From: Brumimicrobium sp965656195
Lineage (GTDB): Bacteria; Bacteroidota; Bacteroidia; Flavobacteriales_D; Crocinitomicaceae
Assembly: GCA_965656195.1 (NCBI GenBank)
Contig: CBFHJL010000066.1
Coordinates: 1 to 15,321, forward strand
Reading direction: 5' to 3'
Length of the DNA stretch: 15,321 nt
In this document: in pieces, positions 8,176 to 15,078 of the stretch
Position numbering within the stretch: the first letter of the stretch is position 1
Layout of the letters: the number at the start of each line of letters is the position of its first letter
Made by a program: the position numbers and the translations under genes
Notes under the pieces: generated by a model
What the model saw: only the letters and a program-made list of their open reading frames with translations
What the model was told of the DNA's origin: nothing
Database searches by the model: none

Positions 8176-8400
8176 AAAAATGGAGAGATTAATGTTGATT
8201 TACATTCGTATTAATAGAAATTTCCAATCAGATAAAGTCCGGAATACAATCTAAAGAATCGAAACGAAATTACTTTCCTGACTTTAATGAGAATAATAAG
8301 AAAACTGAATGAAGTGACGTTGACCCTTATGGTTTAAATTTATCATATTAACTCACCGATATTCTCTTTTTACAGCATCTATCCTCAAATTAAAGAATAC
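8176..8400. other. Non-coding spacer between doxX promoter and terminator
   Basis: This is the rest of the 328-bp gene-free stretch 8111-8438. I see only very short open frames (for example 20 codons from ATG at 8192, +) without a convincing start or protein character. No RNA gene or repeat is visible. Confidence 0.5.
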
Positions 8401-8432
8401 AAAAACGCGGGAGTAAAATGGCCCCCGCGTTT
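8401..8432 (-). terminator. Rho-independent terminator of the large T9SS-exported protein gene
   Basis: AAACGCGGG (8403-8411) pairs with CCCGCGTTT (8424-8432) around a 12-nt loop. On the - strand the stem is followed by TTTTTG, giving the T-run. It lies 6 bp past the stop codon of the 8439-11540 gene. The GC-rich stem stands out from the AT-rich flanks. Confidence 0.85.
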
Positions 8433-8438
8433 ATTATT

Positions 8439-11400
8439 TTACTGTTTGATCACCTTTCTTCGAATTACACCTTCATTTAAAGTGATTTTCATTGTATATG
8501 TTCCTTTTGCGTAGTTACTCAAGTCAATAGAGAATTCTTTTGCTTGAGGGTCCTTGTCAACGATGATTCTCCCCGTTGCATCAATTACTTTTATTGATTG
8601 AATGATAGAAGAATTGCTGATTTTCACTAAACCATTTGTTGGGTTTGGAAAGATATTAATGCTTTCTTGACCTAGACTCTCTAATCCTATGTTTGCAATC
8701 GTTTCGCATGCAGAAGTATCGGTACATCCGTTTTGTGTAACGATTACGGCATAACTTCCGTTTCCAACAGCGGTATATGATGCATTCGTTTCTCCAGCAA
8801 TAGGAGTATAGCTTTCATCGCAACTTACCCATTGGAATGATCCAGAAGAAGCTGTTGCTGTAAGTGTTGGGGCGTTGTTTGTTACACCTACATCAGGATT
8901 GTTAACTACAAGATCTAATGTTACTATCGAGTCACACCCTACTGAATTAGTTAATGTATACGTAGCTGTGTTGTTTGATGATGTGTAATTGACGCCATCG
9001 ATCCACGTAAAATCATTACACGCATAAATATCATCAACTCCAGTAGAAGATTGATTTACTTCAAGGTTTAAAGTCACTAACGAATCACAACCAGATTGAT
9101 TTGTCAAAGTAAAGGTTGCGGTATTGTTATTTGCCGTGTATGTATTTCCATCGATCCATTGATAAGAATCACATGCTATTTGGGTATCAGTCCCGGCATT
9201 TGACGTTCCATTTAATGTTAAATCTAGCGTAACAACAGAGTCGCAACCTGCTGCATTTGTTAGCGTAAAAGTTGCAATATTGTTATCTGCAGTATACGTA
9301 TTTCCATCAATCCATGTGTAAGAATCACAGGCATTTATTACATCCGTTGCTGTTGTTCCTGAATTGATTGTCAGATCTAGCGTTACAAGAGAGTCACAAC
9401 CAGATGTATTCGTCAGCGTGAATGTTGCAGAATTATTACTAGAGGTGTAAGTGTTTCCATCAATCCAATCATAAGTATCACAAGCGGATTGAATATCTAT
9501 AGCTGTATTTGCAGTTCCTACCACAACCGAAATCGTATCTGGATCAGCAGGACAACAATCACCTGCTGTTAAAACGAATTTGTTTTCACCGGGTTGAAGA
9601 TTTTGTACATCCGTTGTAATGTTGGAAGCGTCATTAATTGTTGCTGCGCCGAGTGAAGTCCAAAGCACATTTGTTCCTGAAGTTAAACCAACTAAAGTAC
9701 CCGTTGCAACATCACAGAGCTGTTGATCAGTTCCTGCATCAACGGTTTGTTCAGGGCTAACATAAACAAAGCCTTCATAGATATCAGCTCCCTGACTAAT
9801 GGAATATCTTCCAGCCGCATTATAAGTTGTTGTATCCGGATTATTTACCCCTGTTGCAGGGTTAGCTGCATTTGAACTAATATCAAAATCCCAATTGGCT
9901 ACTCCAACTCCAGCACCAGGTACTCCAGACGGTAGGGAAGCAACTTCAAAGTTAATTGTTCTATTTACGCATGATACGCTGTCTTTGATGATTTCAGGTT
10001 GAGCAGCAAGATTGAATGAGTTATCGTTTGTTGTTAATGCATCACCAGAGTTCAGATAAACATTTATTGCCTGTCCAGCTTGACCATTACCACCATCACC
10101 GCCGTTGCCGCCGTTGCCGCCATTACCGCCATCACCACCACAACCAACTTCAGATCCCGTATATGTAGCTCCAAACCCTCTTATACCTCCATTTCCTCCA
10201 AGGCCTCCATTTCCTCCAAGGCCCGGTGAGCCTAAGGTTCCAGCGTTGGCTAAAGATTGAATAATAACTCCATTAATTCCATTGTTTACTAAATAAAGTC
10301 CGTAGCTTGATCCGCCACCAGATCCACCAGAACCACCAGTTCCAGCTTGACCTCCGCCGCCGCCACCACCGCCGCCAGATCCTTTTCCATCAACACAGAA
10401 GAACCCTCCTTCACCGGCACCGCCACCACCGCCTCCGCCTCCAGAGCCTCCGTTTCCATTGGTACCACTAGCGGCAAATGCACCGGGAACCCAGAAGCCG
10501 CCAATATGGCTCCCAAAAGGGCCATTAGCGCCATTTGTTCCATTAGCCCCATTTATTCCGTTTTGTGCGTTATTACCTGATAAAGCGGAAGAACATGTCA
10601 CCCCACTATTGCAGCCACTTTCTTGTCCGGCACTACCTGCAGCCCCGAGAGGTCCACCGCCGTTTCCGCCAATTCCTCCATCTCTATCTTCACCTCCGCC
10701 AGAAGCACCACCACCTCCACCTCCGCCGAAAATACCTGAAGGTGCTCCGCCGCTTGAGCCATTATTTGCTCCTGTAGATCCACCAGCACCACCGGCACCA
10801 GCATTTGAGGCTCCACCACCGTTTCCGCCGTTTCCACCTCCACCACCAGAGTTTTCGTTATCATTATCACCGTTTTGTCCATTGCTACCTGGAGCGCCAT
10901 TGACACCATCAATACCACTTATTCCNNNNNNNNNNNNNNNNNNNNNNNNNNNNNNNNNNNNNNNNNNNNNNNNNNNNNNNNNNNNNNNNNNNNNNNNNNN
11001 NNNNNNNNNNNNNNNNNNNNNNNNATCAATACCTGAACCCGCATCACCAGGAAGTAGTTGGCAACGTGCGATTGTATACTCAGAGCAGTTATTCAAATGA
11101 ACGGCGTAAGTCGACGTTCTAAAACTTGCAGCGTTATTAGTCGTAATAGTGAGATCCTGTAGTCTAAAGTTTGAAATGTTATTGCCATAAAAAGCAACCA
11201 AGCGAGGTGCATTTACTGGTCCCTCTGGGTTGAGTGTTGTACGATTGATTGTTGTAGCTCCAGCTAAACTAGTTTTACTCCAACCATTTGATGGTTCAAA
11301 TCCACCCTCCAACGTTACATCAGAAACAAGGTTAAGCGGATTATCTAATGAATAAGTTCCAATTGCTAACCGAATAATATCATTCGGGTTAGCTGAAGAT

Positions 11401-11540
11401 ATGGCGTTTTCCATTGAAGAGGGGTCAATAGGGGACCCTGAGCCATTTCCAGCTGGTGTAACGTAAATTACACCACAATTTTGGGTGAATGAGTTAAACG
11501 CCAAAAAAATGAATAGCGATAGTGCAGATAGTAGTTTCAT
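8439..11540 (-). CDS. Large secreted glycine-rich repeat protein with T9SS sorting domain
   Basis: The reading frame is about 1033 codons, counting 33 unknown residues at the assembly gap. Order of parts: signal peptide (MKLLSALSLFIFLAFNSFTQ); a beta-helix-like N-terminus (~24-170; GVIYVTPAGNGSGSPIDPSS, later DVTLEGGF, LQDLTITTN); unknown residues 173-205; a Gly-rich tract (~206-490) that starts with collagen-like Gly-X-Y triplets; a PKD/Ig-like region (~495-680); four repeats of about 52 residues (~686-881); an Ig-like segment ending CTDTSACETI; and a C-terminal sorting domain (~955-1033; INIFPNPTNG, then DATGRIIVD, KGTYTMKI, ending RRKVIKQ). The sorting domain of type A marks export by T9SS and cleavage or anchoring at the surface. 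The likely role is adhesion or matrix; no enzymatic motif is seen. The start ATG is set by the signal peptide. Because of the gap, true length and frame across it are not proven. Confidence 0.85.
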   Translation of the reverse strand: MKLLSALSLFIFLAFNSFTQNCGVIYVTPAGNGSGSPIDPSSMENAISSANPNDIIRLAIGTYSLDNPLNLVSDVTLEGGFEPSNGWSKTSLAGATTINRTTLNPEGPVNAPRLVAFYGNNISNFRLQDLTITTNNAASFRTSTYAVHLNNCSEYTIARCQLLPGDAGSGIDXXXXXXXXXXXXXXXXXXXXXXXXXXXXXXXXXGISGIDGVNGAPGSNGQNGDNDNENSGGGGGNGGNGGGASNAGAGGAGGSTGANNGSSGGAPSGIFGGGGGGGASGGGEDRDGGIGGNGGGPLGAAGSAGQESGCNSGVTCSSALSGNNAQNGINGANGTNGANGPFGSHIGGFWVPGAFAASGTNGNGGSGGGGGGGGAGEGGFFCVDGKGSGGGGGGGGGQAGTGGSGGSGGGSSYGLYLVNNGINGVIIQSLANAGTLGSPGLGGNGGLGGNGGIRGFGATYTGSEVGCGGDGGNGGNGGNGGDGGNGQAGQAINVYLNSGDALTTNDNSFNLAAQPEIIKDSVSCVNRTINFEVASLPSGVPGAGVGVANWDFDISSNAANPATGVNNPDTTTYNAAGRYSISQGADIYEGFVYVSPEQTVDAGTDQQLCDVATGTLVGLTSGTNVLWTSLGAATINDASNITTDVQNLQPGENKFVLTAGDCCPADPDTISVVVGTANTAIDIQSACDTYDWIDGNTYTSSNNSATFTLTNTSGCDSLVTLDLTINSGTTATDVINACDSYTWIDGNTYTADNNIATFTLTNAAGCDSVVTLDLTLNGTSNAGTDTQIACDSYQWIDGNTYTANNNTATFTLTNQSGCDSLVTLNLEVNQSSTGVDDIYACNDFTWIDGVNYTSSNNTATYTLTNSVGCDSIVTLDLVVNNPDVGVTNNAPTLTATASSGSFQWVSCDESYTPIAGETNASYTAVGNGSYAVIVTQNGCTDTSACETIANIGLESLGQESINIFPNPTNGLVKISNSSIIQSIKVIDATGRIIVDKDPQAKEFSIDLSNYAKGTYTMKITLNEGVIRRKVIKQ
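8898..9485 (-). repeat. Four tandem ~52-residue 'ACDxYxWIDG' repeats
   Basis: Successive copies start at ACDTYDWIDG, ACDSYTWIDG, ACDSYQWIDG and ACNDFTWIDG, spaced 51, 52 and 51 residues apart (about 153-156 bp). Each continues with NxxTATFTLTN-like text, GCDSxVTLxL and a variable 8-10-residue linker. Two cysteines per copy, at repeat positions 2 and 30, are invariant and may form a disulfide. The last copy is the most divergent. Repeats of this kind are frequent in large exported proteins of marine Flavobacteriales. Confidence 0.9.
10067..10925 (-). repeat. Glycine-rich low-complexity coding tract
   Basis: Gly-rich codons (GGn, read as ccn on the + strand) dominate about 285 residues, with runs such as GGGGGGGGAGEGG and collagen-like GANGTNGANG. 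Base composition shifts strongly from the AT-rich flanks: the + strand is C-rich. The same bias leaves long spurious frames open on both strands, including a proline-rich one on the + strand. The tract is interrupted by two Cys-containing islands (near CNSGVTCSS and FFCVDGKG). Confidence 0.85.
10926..11024. other. Assembly gap of 99 N
   Basis: Ninety-nine unknown bases lie inside the Gly-rich protein gene. Both flanks encode Gly/Asp-rich sequence and share the string ATCAATACC, so a collapsed or unresolved repeat is the likely cause. The length happens to keep the frame, but the real size is uncertain. Confidence 0.97.
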
Positions 11541-11553
11541 AAGAAGTAAGTTA

Positions 11554-11584
11554 CAAGAGTATTAGTCGGGAGTGAAACTACAAA
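11554..11584 (-). promoter_or_regulatory. Possible promoter of the T9SS-exported protein gene
   Basis: On the - strand, TTTG (11584-11581), a 19-nt spacer and TACTCTTG (11561-11554) match the Bacteroidota -33/-7 consensus with one mismatch. Only 13 nt separate the -7 element from the ATG, so the 5' UTR would be unusually short. That lowers confidence. Confidence 0.4.
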
Positions 11585-11613
11585 TAACTCATAAGAATAC
11601 CTATAATCAATCG

Positions 11614-11643
11614 AAAATTATTAACTGATTCTTCAATAATTTT
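11614..11643 (-). terminator. Weak AT-rich hairpin at the end of the DUF418 gene
   Basis: AAAATTATT (11614-11622) and AATAATTTT (11635-11643) form a perfect 9-bp inverted repeat with a 12-nt loop. It overlaps the stop codon of the DUF418 gene. All pairs are A-T and the following T-run is short, so termination is only possible. Confidence 0.3.
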
Positions 11644-12844
11644 ACTTTTTTAGGGGTAATATTTTCCAATAAGAAATGCAGCGCCAAAGCCATTCTAATA
11701 GACCAAAACGGAAATACGTTAGCCATATTTTGCTGCTGATGATTTGAAAGCTAAAAATTGCGACAACAAGTAGTATACATTCAAAAGCACTAAAGGATTG
11801 ATAATAACCTAAAGTTCGCATGATCAGGTAGCCAATTATACTTTGTAGAATATAGTTGGTAAAAGCCGTTCTTCCGACATATTGAAGCGGAAACATTATC
11901 TTTTTGAATATTGAGCTTCTCAGTAGATAAGCAATGATCCACAGGTATGTCAGGGATAATGTGATGTCTGAAATATAAAAAAGGGACATTAGGACAAAGG
12001 ATAAAAAGGAACCGTGATGAACTTCATAGTTAGGAACTACGTAATACAAAAGCACGAAGCGATAAGATATAAAAACAATCAACGAGATGAAAAGGGGTAG
12101 CTTCGATTTATTTAACCATTCAGGAATATTATGCAGGAAGTTCTTTTTAACGAGGTAACCACCAAAAAGCATCATCGTAAATGCCACAGGACCAATGCCG
12201 CTATATAGAAAATCCATTGCGAAACTATATTCTTTTAAACGGAGCTCAATTCCACTCCAGTAATTTCCATTTTGTTTGAGGTCAATAATCGATTCACGCG
12301 ATAATTCGGCCAGTGGTTTGTGGAAATCAAAACCTATTCCATTGACTATAAATTCAAAGATTTCACCATAGAAAGGAAATATAAATACGAGTAGCGCGAG
12401 CCATAGCACTATTCTAGCGGAACAACGAAATGCCACGAGAAGTAAAAACCCTAGTGCCCCGTATAGATGAAGGATATCTCCAGACCAAATAAAGAGAATA
12501 TGCATTGCTCCAAAAAGAAATAGACTTCCGAAACGACGGATAAAAAAGAGATTACTGAAAGTGTTTTTCTCCTTTGCCTTTTGAATCTGAAGAGCAACTC
12601 CTATTCCAAAAAGAAATGAAAAGATTACAAAGAATTTACTGTAAAAGAAGGTCTCCAGAATGAAAAATGATGCTTTCTGTAACCATCCTGATTGTTCAGC
12701 CTCCCACTCTCCTCGGAAGGTAAAGCTAGCGTTCATTACCAGAATATTCACCATGAAAATACCTAGAACTGCGAATCCTCGGAATACATCAAGGTCCATT
12801 ACCCTCTTTTTGCGGTCAATTGGGGAAACGTCGATATTACTCAT
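11642..12844 (-). CDS. DUF418 (YeiB-like) multi-pass membrane protein
   Basis: The product has 400 residues and about ten hydrophobic helices. The N-terminus has the family signature DLDVFRGFAVLGIFMVN (about residues 17-33). The C-terminal DUF418 part includes GRTAFTNYILQSIIGYLIMR and ends with an aromatic segment, LLEWLWRCISYWK. The length fits the family (about 380-420). YeiB/DUF418 proteins are inner-membrane proteins related to the acyltransferase-3-like heparan-alpha-glucosaminide acetyltransferase superfamily; most have no proven substrate, and transport or acyl transfer has been proposed. It stands alone: the downstream gene on the same strand starts 101 bp later with its own possible promoter, and the upstream neighbour is divergent. 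The start is supported by the short charged N-terminus before the first helix. Confidence 0.85.
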   Translation of the reverse strand: MSNIDVSPIDRKKRVMDLDVFRGFAVLGIFMVNILVMNASFTFRGEWEAEQSGWLQKASFFILETFFYSKFFVIFSFLFGIGVALQIQKAKEKNTFSNLFFIRRFGSLFLFGAMHILFIWSGDILHLYGALGFLLLVAFRCSARIVLWLALLVFIFPFYGEIFEFIVNGIGFDFHKPLAELSRESIIDLKQNGNYWSGIELRLKEYSFAMDFLYSGIGPVAFTMMLFGGYLVKKNFLHNIPEWLNKSKLPLFISLIVFISYRFVLLYYVVPNYEVHHGSFLSFVLMSLFYISDITLSLTYLWIIAYLLRSSIFKKIMFPLQYVGRTAFTNYILQSIIGYLIMRTLGYYQSFSAFECILLVVAIFSFQIISSKIWLTYFRFGLLEWLWRCISYWKILPLKK

Positions 12845-12970
12845 TTATGGACGATTATATTTTCCAATAAAATTAGTAATGTTCTGAGAGAAGAAGTGTA
12901 AATTATGGAATCTAATTATTTTAAAACGATACATCGATAAAATGTTGGGAAATGACAAATTGAATTCTTT

Positions 12971-12998
12971 AGGAGGGTTGGTTATGAACAAATTATGA
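12971..12998 (+). promoter_or_regulatory. Strong Shine-Dalgarno with 4-codon mini-ORF overlapping next start
   Basis: AGGAGG (12971-12976) sits 7 nt before ATG at 12984, which opens the frame M-N-K-L-stop. The TGA stop (12996-12998) overlaps the ATG at 12995 in the sequence ATGA. This could couple translation into the small membrane protein gene. The SD would be 18 nt from that ATG, too far to serve it directly. A chance arrangement is possible. Confidence 0.35.
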
Positions 12999-13240
12999 TA
13001 TATGACCGTTTTCAATATATGAAAAAAGATGCTCTCGCCATTTCAATAACAAGCGCAATTCTACTAATATATTGTGCGTTATCGGCTTTGCCAGGTACAT
13101 CTTATTTAGCGCTTATTCTATTATTTCTTGGTCTTCACGTTTTGTTGATCTGGATGGTATATCGCATATTAAAAGAACCGAACAAGGTTAAAGACACTTT
13201 CGAAGAGAAGTTTTATCAGGACAAAGATTTCCCTAGGTAA
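12995..13240 (+). CDS. Small two-helix membrane protein, unknown function
   Basis: The product is 81 residues if it starts at 12995, or 73 if it starts at Met9 (ATG at 13019, MKKDALAISI). Two hydrophobic helices (~14-33 and ~37-57) are followed by a charged tail with KEPNKVKDTFEEKFYQDKDF. Small proteins of this layout (KKD N-terminus, two helices, VYRILK-type loop, TFEE-FYxD tail) occur in many Flavobacteriales without a known function; that is a recollection of the pattern, not a database result. The helices and the acidic tail argue that it is real. The gene converges on gldH with a 3-bp gap between stop codons. The choice of start is open: ATG 12995 overlaps a mini-ORF stop, while ATG 13019 would begin at the conserved-looking MKKD. 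Confidence 0.7.
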   Translation: MIYDRFQYMKKDALAISITSAILLIYCALSALPGTSYLALILLFLGLHVLLIWMVYRILKEPNKVKDTFEEKFYQDKDFPR

Positions 13241-13243
13241 TAT

Positions 13244-13714
13244 TTATTTTGCTTTATCTAGAATCACTCCAATATCCATTGCGAAGTTGACTGGATCCTG
13301 CTTCATCAGGTGTTCGATGACATAGGTATAGGTTCCTTTTTCTTCATAGCTGATTCCTTCATGAACCAAATGCTCACTGTCCCAGATGTCCAGACCAGGA
13401 TCACCGATATAATCTCCTTGATCATTTCTAATCTGCAGTTCATATTCTTTTACTTCTTCACTTCCACTAGGACTGATTTCCGTCACTTTCACATTTAACG
13501 TTTTATACGGAAATCCAGTTGCATAACGAAAGGAAAGGCTTAGGTCATAATTTATACCTGCATCCTCGATCGGAACTTTAAATTCTCGTTTGTCTTTTTG
13601 AAGCCATTCGAGCTCCGGAGATAATTCTTTGTGATCAGAATAGACTCTTCCTTCAGGTTGACAAGAAAACAAGGCAAATGATAATGTTAGAACTGCAAAT
13701 AAATTGGCTTTCAT
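13244..13714 (-). CDS. gldH: GldH-like gliding motility lipoprotein
   Basis: From the ATG at 13714 the product has 156 residues, the usual GldH size. It begins with a lipoprotein signal, MKANLFAVLTLSFALFSC, lipid-modified Cys18. A longer frame from 13741 would add nine residues ahead of the signal and is less likely. The mature part starts RVYSDHKEL and contains FPYKTLNVKV, then GDYIGDPGLDIWD and GTYTYVIEHLMKQD, which follow the GldH pattern (RVY near the N-terminus, YPY-NL, G-G-DI, G-Y-F-IEH-MR). GldH is needed for gliding and chitin use in Flavobacterium johnsoniae; its position in the machinery is not settled. Its presence fits the PorP/SprF and T9SS-sorted proteins elsewhere in the window. 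The identification is by pattern, not by search. Confidence 0.68.
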   Translation of the reverse strand: MKANLFAVLTLSFALFSCQPEGRVYSDHKELSPELEWLQKDKREFKVPIEDAGINYDLSLSFRYATGFPYKTLNVKVTEISPSGSEEVKEYELQIRNDQGDYIGDPGLDIWDSEHLVHEGISYEEKGTYTYVIEHLMKQDPVNFAMDIGVILDKAK

Positions 13715-13778
13715 GATTGAGATTTTCTTGAAGATAAGCAAAATGATTGAATCAATCTGCTAAAAAAGTAAGAAGTCT

Positions 13779-14150
13779 TTAATCCAATTTTCTCCCAGCG
13801 TAATGAGTTGTGGAATTCGAGCCAGAACTACCATAATGCAAAGTGATAAAGATACTATCGGGTTCAAATCGATAGTTGATGTAGTTAAACCCATAACTTT
13901 CTGAAATGGATTTTCCATATTCTACATTATCAACACGCACCATTGACCCTAGTACATCTAATGAGTCTTCTACCAACAGTATATCGATTATTTTTTGCTC
14001 AGTTGAACTGGAGCTACCACCATCACTGCTGTAAGAATTACTAGAGACTTCACAATCATATTTGCCAGCAAAAGTGTACTCAACTTTATCCTTTACACAA
14101 TTGGTCAAGAGAAAGATCAAAATTGGCAGTATTAATAGTTGTTTCTTCAT
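13779..14150 (-). CDS. Small lipoprotein, unknown function
   Basis: The product has 123 residues with a lipoprotein signal (MKKQLLILPILIFLLTNC, Cys18). The mature protein opens VKDKVEYTFAGKYDCEV and has a Ser/Gly-rich insert (SYSSDGGSSSSTEQ). Beta-strand-like segments follow, ending ITLHYGSSGSNSTTHYAGRKLD. The FAGKYDCEV opening resembles small beta-sandwich or lipocalin-like lipoproteins of Bacteroidota (F-G-Y-x-V after the lipid anchor), but I do not recognise a family. It lies 64 bp upstream of the gldH start on the same strand and 143 bp downstream of the WG-repeat gene, so co-transcription with gldH is possible. It is probably outer-membrane anchored. Confidence 0.7.
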   Translation of the reverse strand: MKKQLLILPILIFLLTNCVKDKVEYTFAGKYDCEVSSNSYSSDGGSSSSTEQKIIDILLVEDSLDVLGSMVRVDNVEYGKSISESYGFNYINYRFEPDSIFITLHYGSSGSNSTTHYAGRKLD

Positions 14151-14293
14151 TAGAATTGCGACCTACTCAGAATACGAAAAAATAAACGTAAGAGTTGAAT
14201 TATTTTTAAACTATTTTCTTTTTTCCTCCTTCGTGTTAAGGTCCTTTCAACTTGCATTAATGACGAATATTTGTTGAATCTAGATCAATAATG

Positions 14294-14809
14294 TTATTGA
14301 TATTTTTGTTCGAATCTCGGTGTGCTTAACTGGTCTTTTGAATCGAGGATAAATTCTGATTTTTCTTCTCCGGTTAACCAATCTACCCATCCCCATTTAC
14401 CATTTTTCATTACCGCTAAATACGTCGAATTATTCACGGTGTAACGCTGGTAGTCCTCATATTTGCAAGGAACAGATTGTCTAGCATCCTCATAGGACCA
14501 AGCTGATAGAAAAAAACCAATCTTACCATCATTATAAACTGCGGTAAATGCGCCGTTGAAAGGAAAGTACCTGACTGAGTCATACTCCATAGGTATTAAT
14601 TCTTTTGTATTGAGTCCTTCATACATCCATTGGTGCATGCCCCATTTTTTTGTTTTTTTGTTTCGGATTTTAAAAACACCATCACCGTTTCCTTCATCCA
14701 TTTCTATCTTATCAGCTTTAAACTTTTTCATAAGTTCTTTTTCAGGTAGTTGTCCAAGAGCTAATTGTGTAATAAATACTGCTAATATCGCTATTCTTAA
14801 TTTTTTCAT
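14294..14809 (-). CDS. Secreted WG-repeat-like protein
   Basis: The product has 171 residues and a signal peptide (MKKLRIAILAVFITQLALGQ). Three short motifs of the WG repeat type follow: KKTKKWGMHQWM, NDGKIGFFLSAW and KNGKWGWVDWLTGEE. Between them come the usual linkers ending in a 'P-x-x-Y-D/E' element (IPMEYDSV, VPCKYEDY). WG repeats (WG_beta_rep) are found in exported proteins of many Bacteroidota and their ligands are mostly unknown. Three copies are few for the family, so this is a short member. The start is set by the signal peptide. A possible TAATTTTG -7 element lies 50 nt upstream. An 18-bp inverted repeat overlaps its stop codon. Confidence 0.72.
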   Translation of the reverse strand: MKKLRIAILAVFITQLALGQLPEKELMKKFKADKIEMDEGNGDGVFKIRNKKTKKWGMHQWMYEGLNTKELIPMEYDSVRYFPFNGAFTAVYNDGKIGFFLSAWSYEDARQSVPCKYEDYQRYTVNNSTYLAVMKNGKWGWVDWLTGEEKSEFILDSKDQLSTPRFEQKYQ

Positions 14810-14858
14810 AATCTATTTATTCTTTGCTGTATTAGGTTTAAAAAGGAATAAACCGCCT

Positions 14859-14866
14859 CAAAATTA
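14859..14866 (-). promoter_or_regulatory. Possible -7 element for the WG-repeat gene
   Basis: TAATTTTG on the - strand matches TAnnTTTG exactly and lies 50 nt from the start codon. No TTTG is found at the expected -33 distance (TTAT instead), so support is partial. Confidence 0.35.
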
Positions 14867-15024
14867 ATCCTAAATCTTATTCAGTATAATCTTTAACTCA
14901 GGATATATCATTAGCAGCAATATTCAATGACAGTAGATGTTTTAAAATAAATTCATAGTTTTGAGTAAAGTTATTTAAAATACTGGACTGATTTTAAGGT
15001 AAATAAAGGCTTTAAAGAAAAGAC

Positions 15025-15047
15025 TTGTTTTTAATAACTACGGTTAT
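15025..15047 (+). promoter_or_regulatory. Putative promoter or operator box (TTGTTTTTA ... TACGGTTAT)
   Basis: TTGTTTTTA begins at 15025 and TACGGTTAT covers 15039-15047, 31 bp before the ATG at 15079. Aligned with 6048-6073, it differs only by a 3-nt deletion in the spacer and one base. The recurrence upstream of two unrelated exported-protein genes suggests a shared regulator or sigma factor. Confidence 0.42.
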
Positions 15048-15078
15048 GTTGAACATAGGTTATTTTTAACTGAAAATT

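Noticed and set aside
8192..8254. Twenty-codon open frame on the + strand in the 8111-8438 spacer
   Set aside because: There is no ribosome site, signal or hydrophobic pattern, and it is short enough to be chance.
9000..9485. Regular ~155-bp DNA repeats considered as a CRISPR-like or tandem non-coding array
   Set aside because: The repeats are in frame, vary mostly at silent or linker positions and encode a known type of exported-protein repeat.
10289..10918. Two extra - strand frames (87 and 106 codons) rich in Ala/Val/Glu inside the Gly-rich gene
   Set aside because: They are out-of-frame readings of the same GC-biased repeat, kept open by base composition.
10926..11024. Possible frameshift or broken gene at the N run
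   Set aside because: The frame is the same on both sides if the gap is 99 bases, and the domain order is sensible, so there is no evidence of a pseudogene.
10459..11100. Long proline-rich open frame on the + strand opposite the Gly-rich tract
   Set aside because: It is the antisense reading of glycine codons (GGn read as CCn), runs across the N gap, and has no signal peptide or sensible start. The - strand frame has a full domain architecture.
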